From Arthrobacter silvisoli (lineage in GTDB: Bacteria > Actinomycetota > Actinomycetes > Actinomycetales > Micrococcaceae), in the NCBI RefSeq assembly GCF_003369445.1, contig NZ_QRCU01000015.1, positions 1 through 64,000 on the forward strand: a stretch of DNA of 64,000 bases, written 5' to 3'. The translations under genes and the position numbers were made by a program. The notes under the pieces are model-generated. The model was not told the DNA's origin. It made no database searches and was given only the letters and a program-made list of their open reading frames with translations. Shown here one piece after another: positions 29,674-38,219 of the stretch. How positions within the stretch are numbered: the stretch's first letter is position 1; every line of letters starts with the position of its first letter.

Positions 29674-29683
29674 GCGGCGACGC

Positions 29684-31063
29684 GTGGAGGCCGTGCCGGA
29701 CCTGGCCAGCAGCCTGCGGGTGCTGGACGCCTTGCGCAGCGCCGTCCGTGCGCAGTGCAGCGGGCCCAGGCAATGGTGGTCCGGCGCGCTGGACGTGGAA
29801 GGCCTCGCCATGGGCGCCGTCCAGGCGACTGCCACGGCCCTCAACGCACTGACGGAGTCCGGCAGGTACTCCGCCAGCTCCACCCGGGTAGCAGCCGCCT
29901 TCGATTCCTTGGGGCATCTCCGAATCGACGGGCGCCACGCTGAAGGGTTTGCCCCGATATCGGGGTTCCGCCGCACCGCCGACGGCTGGATTCGGCTCCA
30001 TGCCAACTACCCGCACCACGCCGAACGCCTCATGCGGGCCCTCAACGTCTCCACACCCGGAGACGTTGACATAGCGCTTTCCCGCGTCACCGCAGACGAC
30101 GCCGAGGCACTCATCACCTCGCACCACGGCGCAGCGGCCGTTGTGCGGACGCGCGACGCATGGACCTCGACAGCCATGCGTGCCGCCGTCGCGTCCGGAC
30201 CATGGATTTCCTTCACCGCCTCAGTTCCTTCCCGGGTCCGCGGCCACACTTGGATCCCTGCTCCCGGTGGTGTCCTCCCGCTGGCCGGCCTCAGGGTGCT
30301 GGACCTGACGCGCGTCATCGCCGGTCCTGTGGCCACCCGCTTGCTTGGAGCTCTGGGAGCGGACGTGCTGCGCATCGACCCGCCCGCCCTGCCGGAGCTG
30401 GCTGATGCCTTCATCGACACTGGTTTCGACAAGCGCAGTGCCGAGGCGGACCTGGCGGCCCCGGGCGTGCTTGGCAGGGTTGAGGAACTGATCGCTTCCG
30501 CCGACGTGTTCATCAGCGGTTACCGGGGCGGCGCCTTGGAGCGCTTCGGCCTGGACCCGGAATCGCTGCGGGAGCGGTGGCCCGGCCTGGTGGTGGGCAC
30601 CCTGGACGCGTGGGGTTCCGAGGGGCCATGGAGTGGACGGCGTGGTTTCGACAGCCTAGTGCAGGCAGCCTCCGGGATCGCAGTGGCGTACGGCACAAAC
30701 GACGACGGTTTCCGCCCGGGCGCGCTGCCGGTCCAGGCCCTGGACCACGCCACTGGCTACGGGGTGGCCGCCGCTGTCCTCGCCCTTCTGGCCGAGCGGC
30801 ACGGCACCAGAGCAGGTGGCAGCGCCAGGCTATCCCTCGCCCGGACGGCCGAAGAACTCTTCGCCCTCCCGGCCACGCTGCTTGACAGCCAGGGCAGCGG
30901 ATCCGCCCCTGATCCCGCCCTTTCCGCTATGGACAGCCCGTACGGCAGCCTCCGCCACGTGGGCCCGCCCTTGCTCGCCGACGGCGTCCCCTTGAAATAC
31001 AGGCGCCCGCCGGCCCCCTACGGATCATCCGCTCTGGGATGGCAGGTAAGCTCGGAGCCATGA
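29684..31063 (+). CDS. CaiB/BaiF family CoA transferase, apparently rearranged
   Basis: Family III CoA transferase-like protein, 459 residues. Residues about 203-400 hold the canonical N-terminal half: LAGLRVLDLTRVIAGP, GADVLRIDPP, the ADVFISGYRGGALERFGLDP block, GFDSLVQAASGIAVAYG, and QALDHATGYG, whose Asp matches the catalytic aspartate. Residues about 90-180 (GFRRTADGWIRLHANYP, ALITSHH, VRTRDAW) instead resemble the small domain that normally follows that half. The order looks permuted. Start GTG 29684 is uncertain; a second GTG lies three codons later. ATGA overlap with the next gene. Substrate unknown. Confidence 0.8.
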   Translation: MEAVPDLASSLRVLDALRSAVRAQCSGPRQWWSGALDVEGLAMGAVQATATALNALTESGRYSASSTRVAAAFDSLGHLRIDGRHAEGFAPISGFRRTADGWIRLHANYPHHAERLMRALNVSTPGDVDIALSRVTADDAEALITSHHGAAAVVRTRDAWTSTAMRAAVASGPWISFTASVPSRVRGHTWIPAPGGVLPLAGLRVLDLTRVIAGPVATRLLGALGADVLRIDPPALPELADAFIDTGFDKRSAEADLAAPGVLGRVEELIASADVFISGYRGGALERFGLDPESLRERWPGLVVGTLDAWGSEGPWSGRRGFDSLVQAASGIAVAYGTNDDGFRPGALPVQALDHATGYGVAAAVLALLAERHGTRAGGSARLSLARTAEELFALPATLLDSQGSGSAPDPALSAMDSPYGSLRHVGPPLLADGVPLKYRRPPAPYGSSALGWQVSSEP

Positions 31064-31581
31064 GTGTGATCCGTTCCGCAACCCCCGCCGATGTCCCCGT
31101 AATCCTGCAGATGATCCACGAACTGGCAGTGTACGAAAAAGAGCCGGACGCCGTGAAGAACACCCCGGAGATGCTGCACGGGGCGCTGTTCGGCGGCAAC
31201 CCGCGGGTGTATGCGAACATCGCCGAGAACGACGACGGCGAGGTCCGCGGCTTCGCCCTGTGGTTCCTGAACTACTCCACCTGGGAGGGCGTGCACGGCA
31301 TCTACCTCGAGGACCTCTACGTCACGCCCGAGGCCCGCGGCGAGGGCCACGGCAAGGCGCTGCTGCAGCATCTGGCCGCCACCGCCGTCGAGAACGGCTA
31401 CGCCCGGGTGGAATGGAGCGTGCTCGACTGGAACGAACCCTCCATTGCGTTCTACAAGAGCTTGGGCGCCGCGCCCATGGACGAGTGGACCACCTTCCGG
31501 CTCACCGGCGACGCGCTGGCCTCTTTCGGTGCGGTCGGCCCCGGTGCGGTATCCCTCGGCGAAAGCCTGGCCCGTGGCTGA
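31060..31581 (+). CDS. GNAT-family N-acetyltransferase
   Basis: GNAT acetyltransferase, 173 residues, similar to the diamine (spermidine/spermine) N-acetyltransferase group. The N-terminal SVIRSATPADVPVILQMIHE, the central YLEDLYVTPEARGEGHGKALL (acetyl-CoA pyrophosphate loop, about residues 84-104) and the C-terminal VLDWNEPSIAFYKSLGA are typical. ATG 31060 overlaps the upstream stop by 4 nt and is preferred to an ATG seven codons earlier. The next gene overlaps its stop by 8 nt. The acceptor cannot be set from sequence alone. Confidence 0.88.
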   Translation: MSVIRSATPADVPVILQMIHELAVYEKEPDAVKNTPEMLHGALFGGNPRVYANIAENDDGEVRGFALWFLNYSTWEGVHGIYLEDLYVTPEARGEGHGKALLQHLAATAVENGYARVEWSVLDWNEPSIAFYKSLGAAPMDEWTTFRLTGDALASFGAVGPGAVSLGESLARG

Positions 31582-32956
31582 GGCATTTGCCGCCCTGGCC
31601 GCCGGGAACCCGGCGGCCGCGACCGCAGGCCACACCGTTGGAGCCCGCCACGCATTCCGTGGCGTCCGCACGGTGGAGCACTTCTTCACAGTGCCGCTGG
31701 ACCACGCACACCCCGGCGACGCCGAGATCACGGTCTTCGCGCGGGAATACGTCTCCGCGGACCACACCGATGCCGAGGCCGCCGCGCTGCCCTGGCTGCT
31801 GTTTCTGCAGGGCGGCCCCGGCGGCCGCGGCAACCGGGTCACCTCCCTATCCGGGTGGATGAAGGCGGCCGCCCGCGAGTTCCGGATCCTGATGCTGGAC
31901 CAGCGGGGCTCCGGCCTGTCCAGCCCCGTGGACCGCAACACGCTGCCGCTGCGTGGCAGCGCGGAAGAACAGGCCGGCTACCTGGCCTTCTTCCGGGCCG
32001 ACTCGATCGTGGCCGACGCCGAGCTGATCCGGGCCGCCCTGGGAGCGGCCCCGTGGACCGTGCTGGGCCAGAGCTTCGGCGGCTTCTGCGCCCTGAGCTA
32101 CCTGTCCTTCGCCCCCGCCGGACTGAAGGAAGTCCTCATCACCGGCGGCCTGGCACCACTCCAAGGCCCGGCGGAGCGGGTCTACCGGGCCACTTTCGAA
32201 CGGGTCGCAGCACGCAACGCCGAATACTTCGCCTGGTACCCGGAGGACCGTGAACGGGTCACCCGGATCGCCCGCCACCTCGAGTTGCACGAGGAACTGC
32301 TTCCCGACGGCAGCCGGCTCACTCCCGAGCGTTTCCAGATGGTCGGCTCCTTCCTGGGCGGCAACACGCGCGTGGACGCCCTGCACTACCTCCTCGAAGA
32401 CGCCTTTGTGGCCACCCCGGACGGTGAACGGCTCTCCGATGCCTTCCTGGAGCAGGTGCGCGCCCAGGTGTCACGGGCAGCCAACCCCTTGTACGCCGTG
32501 CTGCACGAATCGATTTACGGCCAGGGCCAGGCCACGGACTGGGCTGCCTGGCGGGTGCTCGGGGAATTCCCGGACTTCCGTCCCGATGCTGACGCACCCT
32601 TGCTCACCGGCGAAATGGTCTACCCCTGGTACTTCGAGCAGGACCCCGCCCTGCAGCCGCTGCGCGAGGTGGCCGAGCTGCTCGCCGCGAAGCCGGACTG
32701 GGCACCCCTGTACGACCTGGAACAGCTGGCTGCCAACACCGTTCCGGTTGCCGCTGCCGTCTACCGGGACGACATCTATGTCGATTTCGACTTGTCGATG
32801 GAGACCGCCGCGGCAGTCCGTGGCCTGCAGGCCTGGACCACCGCCGACTTCCACCACGACGGCATCGGTGAAGACGGCGAAGGCATCTTCCGGCGCCTGC
32901 TTGGCATGGTCCGCGCGGAGACCACAGTCCGCTCCGAAAGAACAGTCCGCGGCTGA
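31574..32956 (+). CDS. alpha/beta hydrolase, S33 prolyl aminopeptidase family
   Basis: Alpha/beta-hydrolase, 460 residues, of the proline iminopeptidase/tripeptidyl aminopeptidase group, cytoplasmic with no signal peptide. The oxyanion loop FLQGGPGG (about residues 75-82), LMLDQRGSGLS and the nucleophile elbow LGQSFGGFCAL (about 163-173) are clear, and DFHHDGIGED near the C-terminus likely contains the catalytic histidine region. The start is a GTG overlapping the GNAT gene. The open frame continues further upstream but that part is antisense-like low-complexity. It converges with the MFS gene with 19 nt between stops. Confidence 0.88.
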   Translation: MAEAFAALAAGNPAAATAGHTVGARHAFRGVRTVEHFFTVPLDHAHPGDAEITVFAREYVSADHTDAEAAALPWLLFLQGGPGGRGNRVTSLSGWMKAAAREFRILMLDQRGSGLSSPVDRNTLPLRGSAEEQAGYLAFFRADSIVADAELIRAALGAAPWTVLGQSFGGFCALSYLSFAPAGLKEVLITGGLAPLQGPAERVYRATFERVAARNAEYFAWYPEDRERVTRIARHLELHEELLPDGSRLTPERFQMVGSFLGGNTRVDALHYLLEDAFVATPDGERLSDAFLEQVRAQVSRAANPLYAVLHESIYGQGQATDWAAWRVLGEFPDFRPDADAPLLTGEMVYPWYFEQDPALQPLREVAELLAAKPDWAPLYDLEQLAANTVPVAAAVYRDDIYVDFDLSMETAAAVRGLQAWTTADFHHDGIGEDGEGIFRRLLGMVRAETTVRSERTVRG

Positions 32957-32975
32957 CGCAGATTCCTGAAGCCTT

Positions 32976-34289
32976 CTAGGCCGTGTCCGCTTCCGTCCGG
33001 AACATCCGCAGCAGGAGAGCGCCGATGACGGCGGCGGCGAGGACCAGCGCGGCCATGTTCAGTCCCTGGTAGCCAAGCCAAGCCAGGAGCAGCCCGGAGA
33101 AGCCGCCGCCCACCGCGCCCGCTGCGCCCATGAGCGTGTCCGAGACGCCCTGCACGGTGACGCGTTCCTCCTGCGGCACGCTCTCGGCCAGCAGGGTTGA
33201 CCCGGCGATCGTGGCGGCGGACCAGCCCATGCCCAGAAGCACGAGGCCCGCGGTCACCGCTGCCGGCTCATGCTGCCCGAAGCCCGCCACGCACGCGGCG
33301 GCGATCAGCAGCACATAGCCCAGGCCGATGGTGGGAAGCCGCCCGGCCTTGTCCGTCAGCCAGCCCATCAGGGGCGAGAGCGCGAACATGCCGGCGATGT
33401 GCAGCGAAATCGTGAAGCCGATGATGGTCAGTGCGTCGGTCCCCATGGTGTGGCCACCGTGTCCGGTGATCGGCCCTTCGACGAGCTGCTGCAGGTGCAG
33501 CGGCGTCATGGACATGACGCTGACCATGATGCCGTGCGCAGACACGATGGAGGCGAGGGCGAGGAGGGACATCGGCGAGGACCGGACCGCTTTGAGTCCC
33601 AGTGCGAGGGAACGGCGGCGCGGACCGGGCCGGCCGCCGTCGGGCTCTGATCCGCTCAGGCGGCGGGCGAGCAGCAGCGGGTCCGGGCGCAACCCCGTGA
33701 GGAGCAGGACCGCCGCCAGCAGGAGCCCCGCCACCGAGAAGATGAACGGCCCTGCGCTGGCCGGGAGCCCGAGGGCTTCACCGACGGCGGCACCCGGCTG
33801 GATCAGGTTGGGTCCGGCGACGGCGCCGATAGTGATGGACCAGACTACGGTGGACAGGTCGCGGCCGCGGCGCGCCGGATCAGCGAGGTCGACGGCGGCG
33901 AAACGGGCCTGCAGGTTCGCCGCCGATCCGAGTCCGAGGAGGGCGCCGCCCAACAGGAGCAGCGGGAAACTGCCGGCGGTGGCCGACACGATGACGAGGA
34001 GCGCACCGACCATCGCCGCGAGAAGCCCGGTGACGAGTCCGATGCGGCGGCCGCGGCGTTCGGCCAGTCCTGCCAGCGGAAGGGCCGCGACGGCCGCGGC
34101 GAGGGTCAGGACTGTGGTCACCGAACCGGCCCAGGCTTCCGAACCGCTGAGCTGCACCGCCAGCAGGGAGCCGATGGAGAGGGTGGCGCCGTTGCCGATG
34201 CCGCTGAGCAGCTGCGCTGCGCTCAGGAGGGCGACGGAACGGCGCTGGACTGCTATGGGATCCATGGTTTCAGTCGGAGTCAATGCCAC
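32976..34289 (-). CDS. MFS transporter
   Basis: Major facilitator superfamily permease, 437 residues from the chosen start, with about 12 predicted membrane helices. Visible are the first helices from SVALLSAAQLLSGIGNGATL, the loop motif GLAERRGRRIGLVTG (motif A-like, about residue 70) and its C-terminal counterpart GWLTDKAGRLPTIGLG. The substrate is unknown; drug or sugar efflux is typical. Start choice is weak. GTG 34289 is used, ATG 34310 is equally open, and the longest frame (to 34349) would run into a hairpin. It ends convergent to the S33 hydrolase. Confidence 0.85.
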   Translation of the reverse strand: MALTPTETMDPIAVQRRSVALLSAAQLLSGIGNGATLSIGSLLAVQLSGSEAWAGSVTTVLTLAAAVAALPLAGLAERRGRRIGLVTGLLAAMVGALLVIVSATAGSFPLLLLGGALLGLGSAANLQARFAAVDLADPARRGRDLSTVVWSITIGAVAGPNLIQPGAAVGEALGLPASAGPFIFSVAGLLLAAVLLLTGLRPDPLLLARRLSGSEPDGGRPGPRRRSLALGLKAVRSSPMSLLALASIVSAHGIMVSVMSMTPLHLQQLVEGPITGHGGHTMGTDALTIIGFTISLHIAGMFALSPLMGWLTDKAGRLPTIGLGYVLLIAAACVAGFGQHEPAAVTAGLVLLGMGWSAATIAGSTLLAESVPQEERVTVQGVSDTLMGAAGAVGGGFSGLLLAWLGYQGLNMAALVLAAAVIGALLLRMFRTEADTA

Positions 34290-34336
34290 CACCCGAGCAT
34301 ATCCCCGCATCGCCCGGACGGCTCCCGGATACGCCA

Positions 34337-34365
34337 GAACCCCGGTCACATGGTGACCGGGGTTC
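34337..34365 (-). terminator. hairpin between terC and the MFS gene
   Basis: Perfect 13-bp inverted repeat (34337-34349 and 34353-34365) with a 3-nt loop, 40 nt past the terC stop. It has no U-tract, so termination is plausible but not certain. Confidence 0.5.
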
Positions 34366-34388
34366 CGGACAAGGCGCCTGACGGCGTC

Positions 34389-34420
34389 AGTCGACGTCGC
34401 TGTATTAGTCGACGTCGCTG
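34389..34420 (-). repeat. short tandem duplication spanning the terC stop
   Basis: An 18-bp unit is followed by 14 bp of a second copy. On the minus strand both copies encode Ser-Asp-Val-Asp: the first ends in TAA (34405-34407), and after one more codon the second ends in TGA. The terC C-terminus and a stop codon are thus present twice. Confidence 0.85.
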
Positions 34421-35433
34421 AGGCTCTTGCGGGAGTCCTCTTCGAGGCGGGCGTCCAGCTTGGACTGCTTGGCCGCCGGGCTGAGCAGGCTGGCCACCAC
34501 CGCGATGATGATGGTGCCGATGATGACTGCCAGGGATACGAAGGTGGGGATCTCAGGGGCCCATTCGATGTGGTGGCCGCCGTTGATGAACGGCAGTTCG
34601 TTGACGTGCATCGCGTGCAGCACCAGCTTCACGCCGATGAAGGCCAGGATGACCGAAAGTGCGTGCTTGAGGTAGACCAGCCGGTTCATGAGGCCGCCCA
34701 GCAGGAAGTAGAGCTGGCGCAGGCCCATGAGGGCGAAAATGTTGGCCGTGAACACGATGAAGGCGCTCTGGGTGAGGCCGAAGATCGCCGGAATGGAGTC
34801 GACGGCGAACAGCAGGTCGGTCATGCCGATGGTCACGAAGACGATCAGCATCGGCGTGAAGACCTTCTTGCCATCGACCGTGGTGCGGAGCTTGCCGCCG
34901 TCGAACTTCTCGGACATCGGCAGGACCTTGCGGAGCCGGCCCACCAGCGGGTTCTCGGAGCCTTCTTCCTCGTCATGGCCGTCGTCCTTGGCCTGCTTCC
35001 AGGCCGTCCAGAGCAGGAAGGCGCCGAAGATGTAGAACACCCAGCTGAACTGCTCGATGACCACCGCGCCGAGCGCGATGAAGATCCCGCGCAGGATCAG
35101 GGCGATGATGATGCCCACCATCAGCACTTCCTGCTGGTATTTCCGGGGCACGGCGAAGCGGGCCATGATGATGATGAAGACGAACAGGTTGTCGATGCTC
35201 AGGCTGTATTCGGTGACCCAGCCGGCAATGAACTGGCTGCCGTGCTCAACGCCGTCAAAGGCAAAGATGGCGCCGGCGAAGGCCAGGGCAAGGGCGACGT
35301 AGAAGCCCACCCAGAGGCCCGCTTCCTTCATGGAAGGTTCGTGCGGGCGCTTGACCACCAGCAGGAGGTCGACGAGCAGGATGATTCCGAGGACGACAAA
35401 CGAGCCGACCTCAAACCACAGGGGAAGCTGCAT
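34405..35433 (-). CDS. TerC/Alx family integral membrane metal-ion protein
   Basis: TerC-family protein, 342 residues, with about nine membrane helices. The family motifs WVTEYSLSIDNLFVF (about residues 72-86) and TDLLFAVDSIPAIFG (about 205-219), with their intramembrane acidic residues, are present. A charged cytoplasmic loop with KDDGHDEEEG lies between the two halves. Relatives such as E. coli Alx and B. subtilis YkoY/MeeF handle manganese, in part by loading secreted metalloproteins. That role fits here because the leader carries a Mn-type riboswitch fold. AAAGG precedes the ATG. It lies downstream of uvrB but should have its own regulated transcript. Confidence 0.93.
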   Translation of the reverse strand: MQLPLWFEVGSFVVLGIILLVDLLLVVKRPHEPSMKEAGLWVGFYVALALAFAGAIFAFDGVEHGSQFIAGWVTEYSLSIDNLFVFIIIMARFAVPRKYQQEVLMVGIIIALILRGIFIALGAVVIEQFSWVFYIFGAFLLWTAWKQAKDDGHDEEEGSENPLVGRLRKVLPMSEKFDGGKLRTTVDGKKVFTPMLIVFVTIGMTDLLFAVDSIPAIFGLTQSAFIVFTANIFALMGLRQLYFLLGGLMNRLVYLKHALSVILAFIGVKLVLHAMHVNELPFINGGHHIEWAPEIPTFVSLAVIIGTIIIAVVASLLSPAAKQSKLDARLEEDSRKSLSDVD

Positions 35434-35465
35434 GAAAAATGCCTTTCGCAGGGTACGTCGAAGCG

Positions 35466-35582
35466 GTGTAAGTCTCTCCGGCCTGCCTGGGCACTTAGTG
35501 CAGATTCGGCGGCCCGCTGCGTCCGGCGAGGCATCTGTGCCTGGCGTGTTGACGGACGTAGCGCTCGGGATACTCCCCTACG
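35466..35582 (-). promoter_or_regulatory. yybP-ykoY (manganese) riboswitch upstream of terC
   Basis: The 165-nt leader between uvrB and terC contains, in the right order on the minus strand, GGGGAGTA (35578-35571), GTCAACA (35553-35547) and GGAGAGACTTAC (ending 35468). The first and last are the conserved loop and docking sequences of the yybP-ykoY family, with pairing-capable arms between. The family senses Mn2+ and commonly precedes terC-like genes. The call is from motif memory; boundaries are approximate. The expression mechanism (terminator or ribosome-site masking) is not evident. Confidence 0.82.
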
Positions 35583-35598
35583 TGACCACAACCTTACC

Positions 35599-37713
35599 CT
35601 AGGCGTGCCCGGCGGACTGCATTTGACGCAGCTCCCGCTTCAGTTCACCGACCTCATCACGCAGCCGGGCGGCGATTTCGAACTGCAGTTCGGCGGCGGC
35701 CGAATGCATCTGCTCAGTAAGTTGTGCGATGAGTCCCACGAGGTCCTCCGCCGGGGCCGCAGCGAGGCCGTCGCTGCGCACGGTGGCTGCGCCCTTCCTG
35801 GCCCCGGCTTTGGCCGACGAAGCGATGCCGCGCTTGCCCTTGCCGTAGTCGAAGCTTCCCAGCAAGGCATCGGTGTCGGCGTCTTCCCGGGCCAGCTGGT
35901 CGGTGATGTCTGCGATCTTCTTGCGCAGCGGCTGGGGGTCGATGCCGTTTTCGGTGTTGAACTTCACCTGGATGTCGCGGCGCCGGTTGGTTTCCTCGAT
36001 GGCGTGGGCCATGGAATCGGTGATCCGGTCCGCATACATATGCACCTGGCCGGACACGTTACGTGCCGCACGGCCGATGGTCTGGATGAGGGACGTGGAC
36101 GAACGCAGGAAGCCTTCCTTGTCTGCGTCCAGGATGCTTACGAGGGAGACTTCCGGGAGGTCCAGGCCTTCGCGGAGCAGGTTGATGCCGACCAGGACGT
36201 CGAATACACCCAGCCGCAGTTCCCGCAGCAGTTCCACGCGGCGCAGGGTGTCGACGTCGGAATGCAGGTACTGGACCTTCACGCCGTGGCCGAGCAGGTA
36301 GTCAGTGAGGTCCTCGGCCATGCGTTTGGTGAGGGTGGTGACCAGGACGCGTTCGTCCCGGTCCACGCGGGTGCGGATCTCGCCGAGGAGGTCGTCGATC
36401 TGGCCCTTGGTGGGCTTGACGACCACTTCGGGGTCGATCAGGCCGGTGGGACGGATGATCTGCTGCACGAAGCCGTCCGCCTTGCCAAGCTCGTACTTGC
36501 CGGGGGTCGCCGACAGGTAGACGGTCTGGCCGATGCGTTCCAGGAACTCGTCCCATTTCAACGGCCGGTTGTCCATGGCTGATGGCAAGCGGAACCCATG
36601 GTCCACCAGGGTGCGCTTGCGGGACATGTCCCCCTCATACATGGCGCCGATCTGCGGGACGGTCACGTGCGATTCGTCGATGACCAGCAGGAAGTCGTCC
36701 GGGAAATAGTCCAACAGGCAGTGCGGTGCGGTGCCTGAACCGCGGCCGTCGATGTGCCGTGAGTAGTTCTCAATGCCGTTGCAGAAACCCATCTGCTGCA
36801 TCATCTCGAGGTCGTACGTGGTGCGCATGCGCAGCCGCTGGGCCTCGACCAGCTTGTTCTGGCCCTCCAGCACCTTGAGGCGCTCGGCCAGTTCGTCTTC
36901 GATGCCCTTGATGGCCCGGCTCATCCGTTCCGGACCCGCGACGTAGTGGGATGCCGGGAAGACGTACATCTCGGTCTCTTCCCGGATGACCTCCCCCGTG
37001 ACCGGGTGCAAGGTGTAGATGTTCTCGATCTCATCGCCGAAGAACTCGATCCGCAGCGCCAGTTCCTCGTACATCGGGATGATTTCCACGGTGTCGCCGC
37101 GGACCCGGAAGGTGCCACGGTGGAAGTCCATGTCGTTGCGGGCGTACTGCATGGACACGAACTTGCGGAGGAGGTGGTCCCGGTTCAGCTCGGCACCCTT
37201 GCGAAGGGTCACCATCCCGGCGATGTACTCTTCCGGCGTGCCGAGGCCGTAGATGCAGGACACGGTGGCGACCACGACGACGTCGCGCCGGGTGAGCAGC
37301 GCGTTGGTGGCCGAATGCCGGAGGCGCTCCACTTCCTCGTTGATGGAGGAGTCCTTTTCGATGAAGGTGTCCGTCTGCGGGACGTAGGCCTCGGGCTGGT
37401 AGTAGTCGTAGTACGAAACGAAGTATTCCACTGCGTTGTTGGGCAGCAGTTCCCGGAATTCGTTGGCCAGCTGCGCCGCGAGGGTCTTGTTCTGCACCAG
37501 CACCAGGGTGGGCCGCTGGACCTGTTCGATAAGCCAGGCCGTGGTGGCGCTCTTGCCGGTACCGGTGGCACCAAGGAGCACGACGTCCTTTTCACCGTTG
37601 TTGATGCGTTCGGTCAACTCCGCGATGGCGGCCGGCTGGTCACCGGCAGGCTGGTACTCGCTGACGACTTCGAAGGGTGCGACGACTCGGTTGATTTCCT
37701 GGGCGAGGCTCAT
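35599..37713 (-). CDS. uvrB: excinuclease ABC subunit UvrB
   Basis: UvrB, 704 residues, the damage-verification helicase that loads UvrC. Seen in order: Q-motif [11 protein letters not shown], Walker [13 protein letters not shown] (about residues 47-58), the beta-hairpin region [14 protein letters not shown], Walker [21 protein letters not shown], and the second RecA domain with [11 protein letters not shown] and [10 protein letters not shown]-terminal UVR motif with [21 protein letters not shown] binds UvrC. About 165 nt, holding the terC riboswitch, follow its stop. It is divergent from the RidA gene. Confidence 0.98.
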   Translation of the reverse strand: MSLAQEINRVVAPFEVVSEYQPAGDQPAAIAELTERINNGEKDVVLLGATGTGKSATTAWLIEQVQRPTLVLVQNKTLAAQLANEFRELLPNNAVEYFVSYYDYYQPEAYVPQTDTFIEKDSSINEEVERLRHSATNALLTRRDVVVVATVSCIYGLGTPEEYIAGMVTLRKGAELNRDHLLRKFVSMQYARNDMDFHRGTFRVRGDTVEIIPMYEELALRIEFFGDEIENIYTLHPVTGEVIREETEMYVFPASHYVAGPERMSRAIKGIEDELAERLKVLEGQNKLVEAQRLRMRTTYDLEMMQQMGFCNGIENYSRHIDGRGSGTAPHCLLDYFPDDFLLVIDESHVTVPQIGAMYEGDMSRKRTLVDHGFRLPSAMDNRPLKWDEFLERIGQTVYLSATPGKYELGKADGFVQQIIRPTGLIDPEVVVKPTKGQIDDLLGEIRTRVDRDERVLVTTLTKRMAEDLTDYLLGHGVKVQYLHSDVDTLRRVELLRELRLGVFDVLVGINLLREGLDLPEVSLVSILDADKEGFLRSSTSLIQTIGRAARNVSGQVHMYADRITDSMAHAIEETNRRRDIQVKFNTENGIDPQPLRKKIADITDQLAREDADTDALLGSFDYGKGKRGIASSAKAGARKGAATVRSDGLAAAPAEDLVGLIAQLTEQMHSAAAELQFEIAARLRDEVGELKRELRQMQSAGHA

Positions 37714-37796
37714 GCATCAAATCTACCCCTGCCCGCGGACAGTTACTGTCCGCGTTCCGGCGGCATTTCACGGGTCCCGCGTGGCAGGATGGCGCC

Positions 37797-38195
37797 ATGG
37801 AAATCACCTTCGTGCAGCCCGAAGGGCTGGTCCGCAGCCCGGCCTTCAGCCATGCCGCCGTCGTCCCGCCGGGTGCCGCAACCATCTACCTGGGTGGCCA
37901 GAACGGCGTCGACGCCACCGGCGCCATTGTCTCGGATGACGTGGCCGAGCAGTCGCTCAGGGCGGTCACGAATGCCCGGCTGGCCCTGGAAGCGGCCGGC
38001 GCGTCCCTGGCCGACGTGGTGCAATGGACGGTGCTCCTCCATGTCGACGCCGACCTCCGCGCCGCGTACGGCGCCATCGCCCCGCACCTTGCCCGGGAGG
38101 GCGCCCCGCCGCTGGTCACGGCGGCGCGCGTGGCCGGCTTGGGCGTCCCCGGCGCCCTCATCGAGGTGAGCGCCATCGCCGCCGTGGTCCCCTGA
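37797..38195 (+). CDS. RidA/YjgF family protein
   Basis: RidA-superfamily protein, 132 residues, of the trimeric chorismate-mutase-like fold. Members hydrolyse reactive enamine/imine intermediates, or act on other small substrates. The conserved IYLGGQNGVDATG (about residues 30-42), the LEAAGASLADVVQWTVLL helix-strand and C-terminal LIEVSAIAAV are visible. The typical RidA arginine that anchors the substrate carboxylate (in the VPR..-type motif) is replaced by LVTAARVAGLG, so the arginine is shifted and the activity is uncertain. Its stop sits within a hairpin shared with coaE. Confidence 0.85.
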   Translation: MEITFVQPEGLVRSPAFSHAAVVPPGAATIYLGGQNGVDATGAIVSDDVAEQSLRAVTNARLALEAAGASLADVVQWTVLLHVDADLRAAYGAIAPHLAREGAPPLVTAARVAGLGVPGALIEVSAIAAVVP

Positions 38196-38219
38196 CGCTT
38201 CGGGCGCTTCGGCGTCAGG
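38191..38219. terminator. shared hairpin between convergent ridA-like gene and coaE
   Basis: An 8-bp inverted repeat (38191-38198 and 38212-38219) overlaps both stop codons (TGA at 38193 on plus, TGA at 38217 on minus). It may act as a short bidirectional terminator. No U-tract is seen. Confidence 0.45.
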
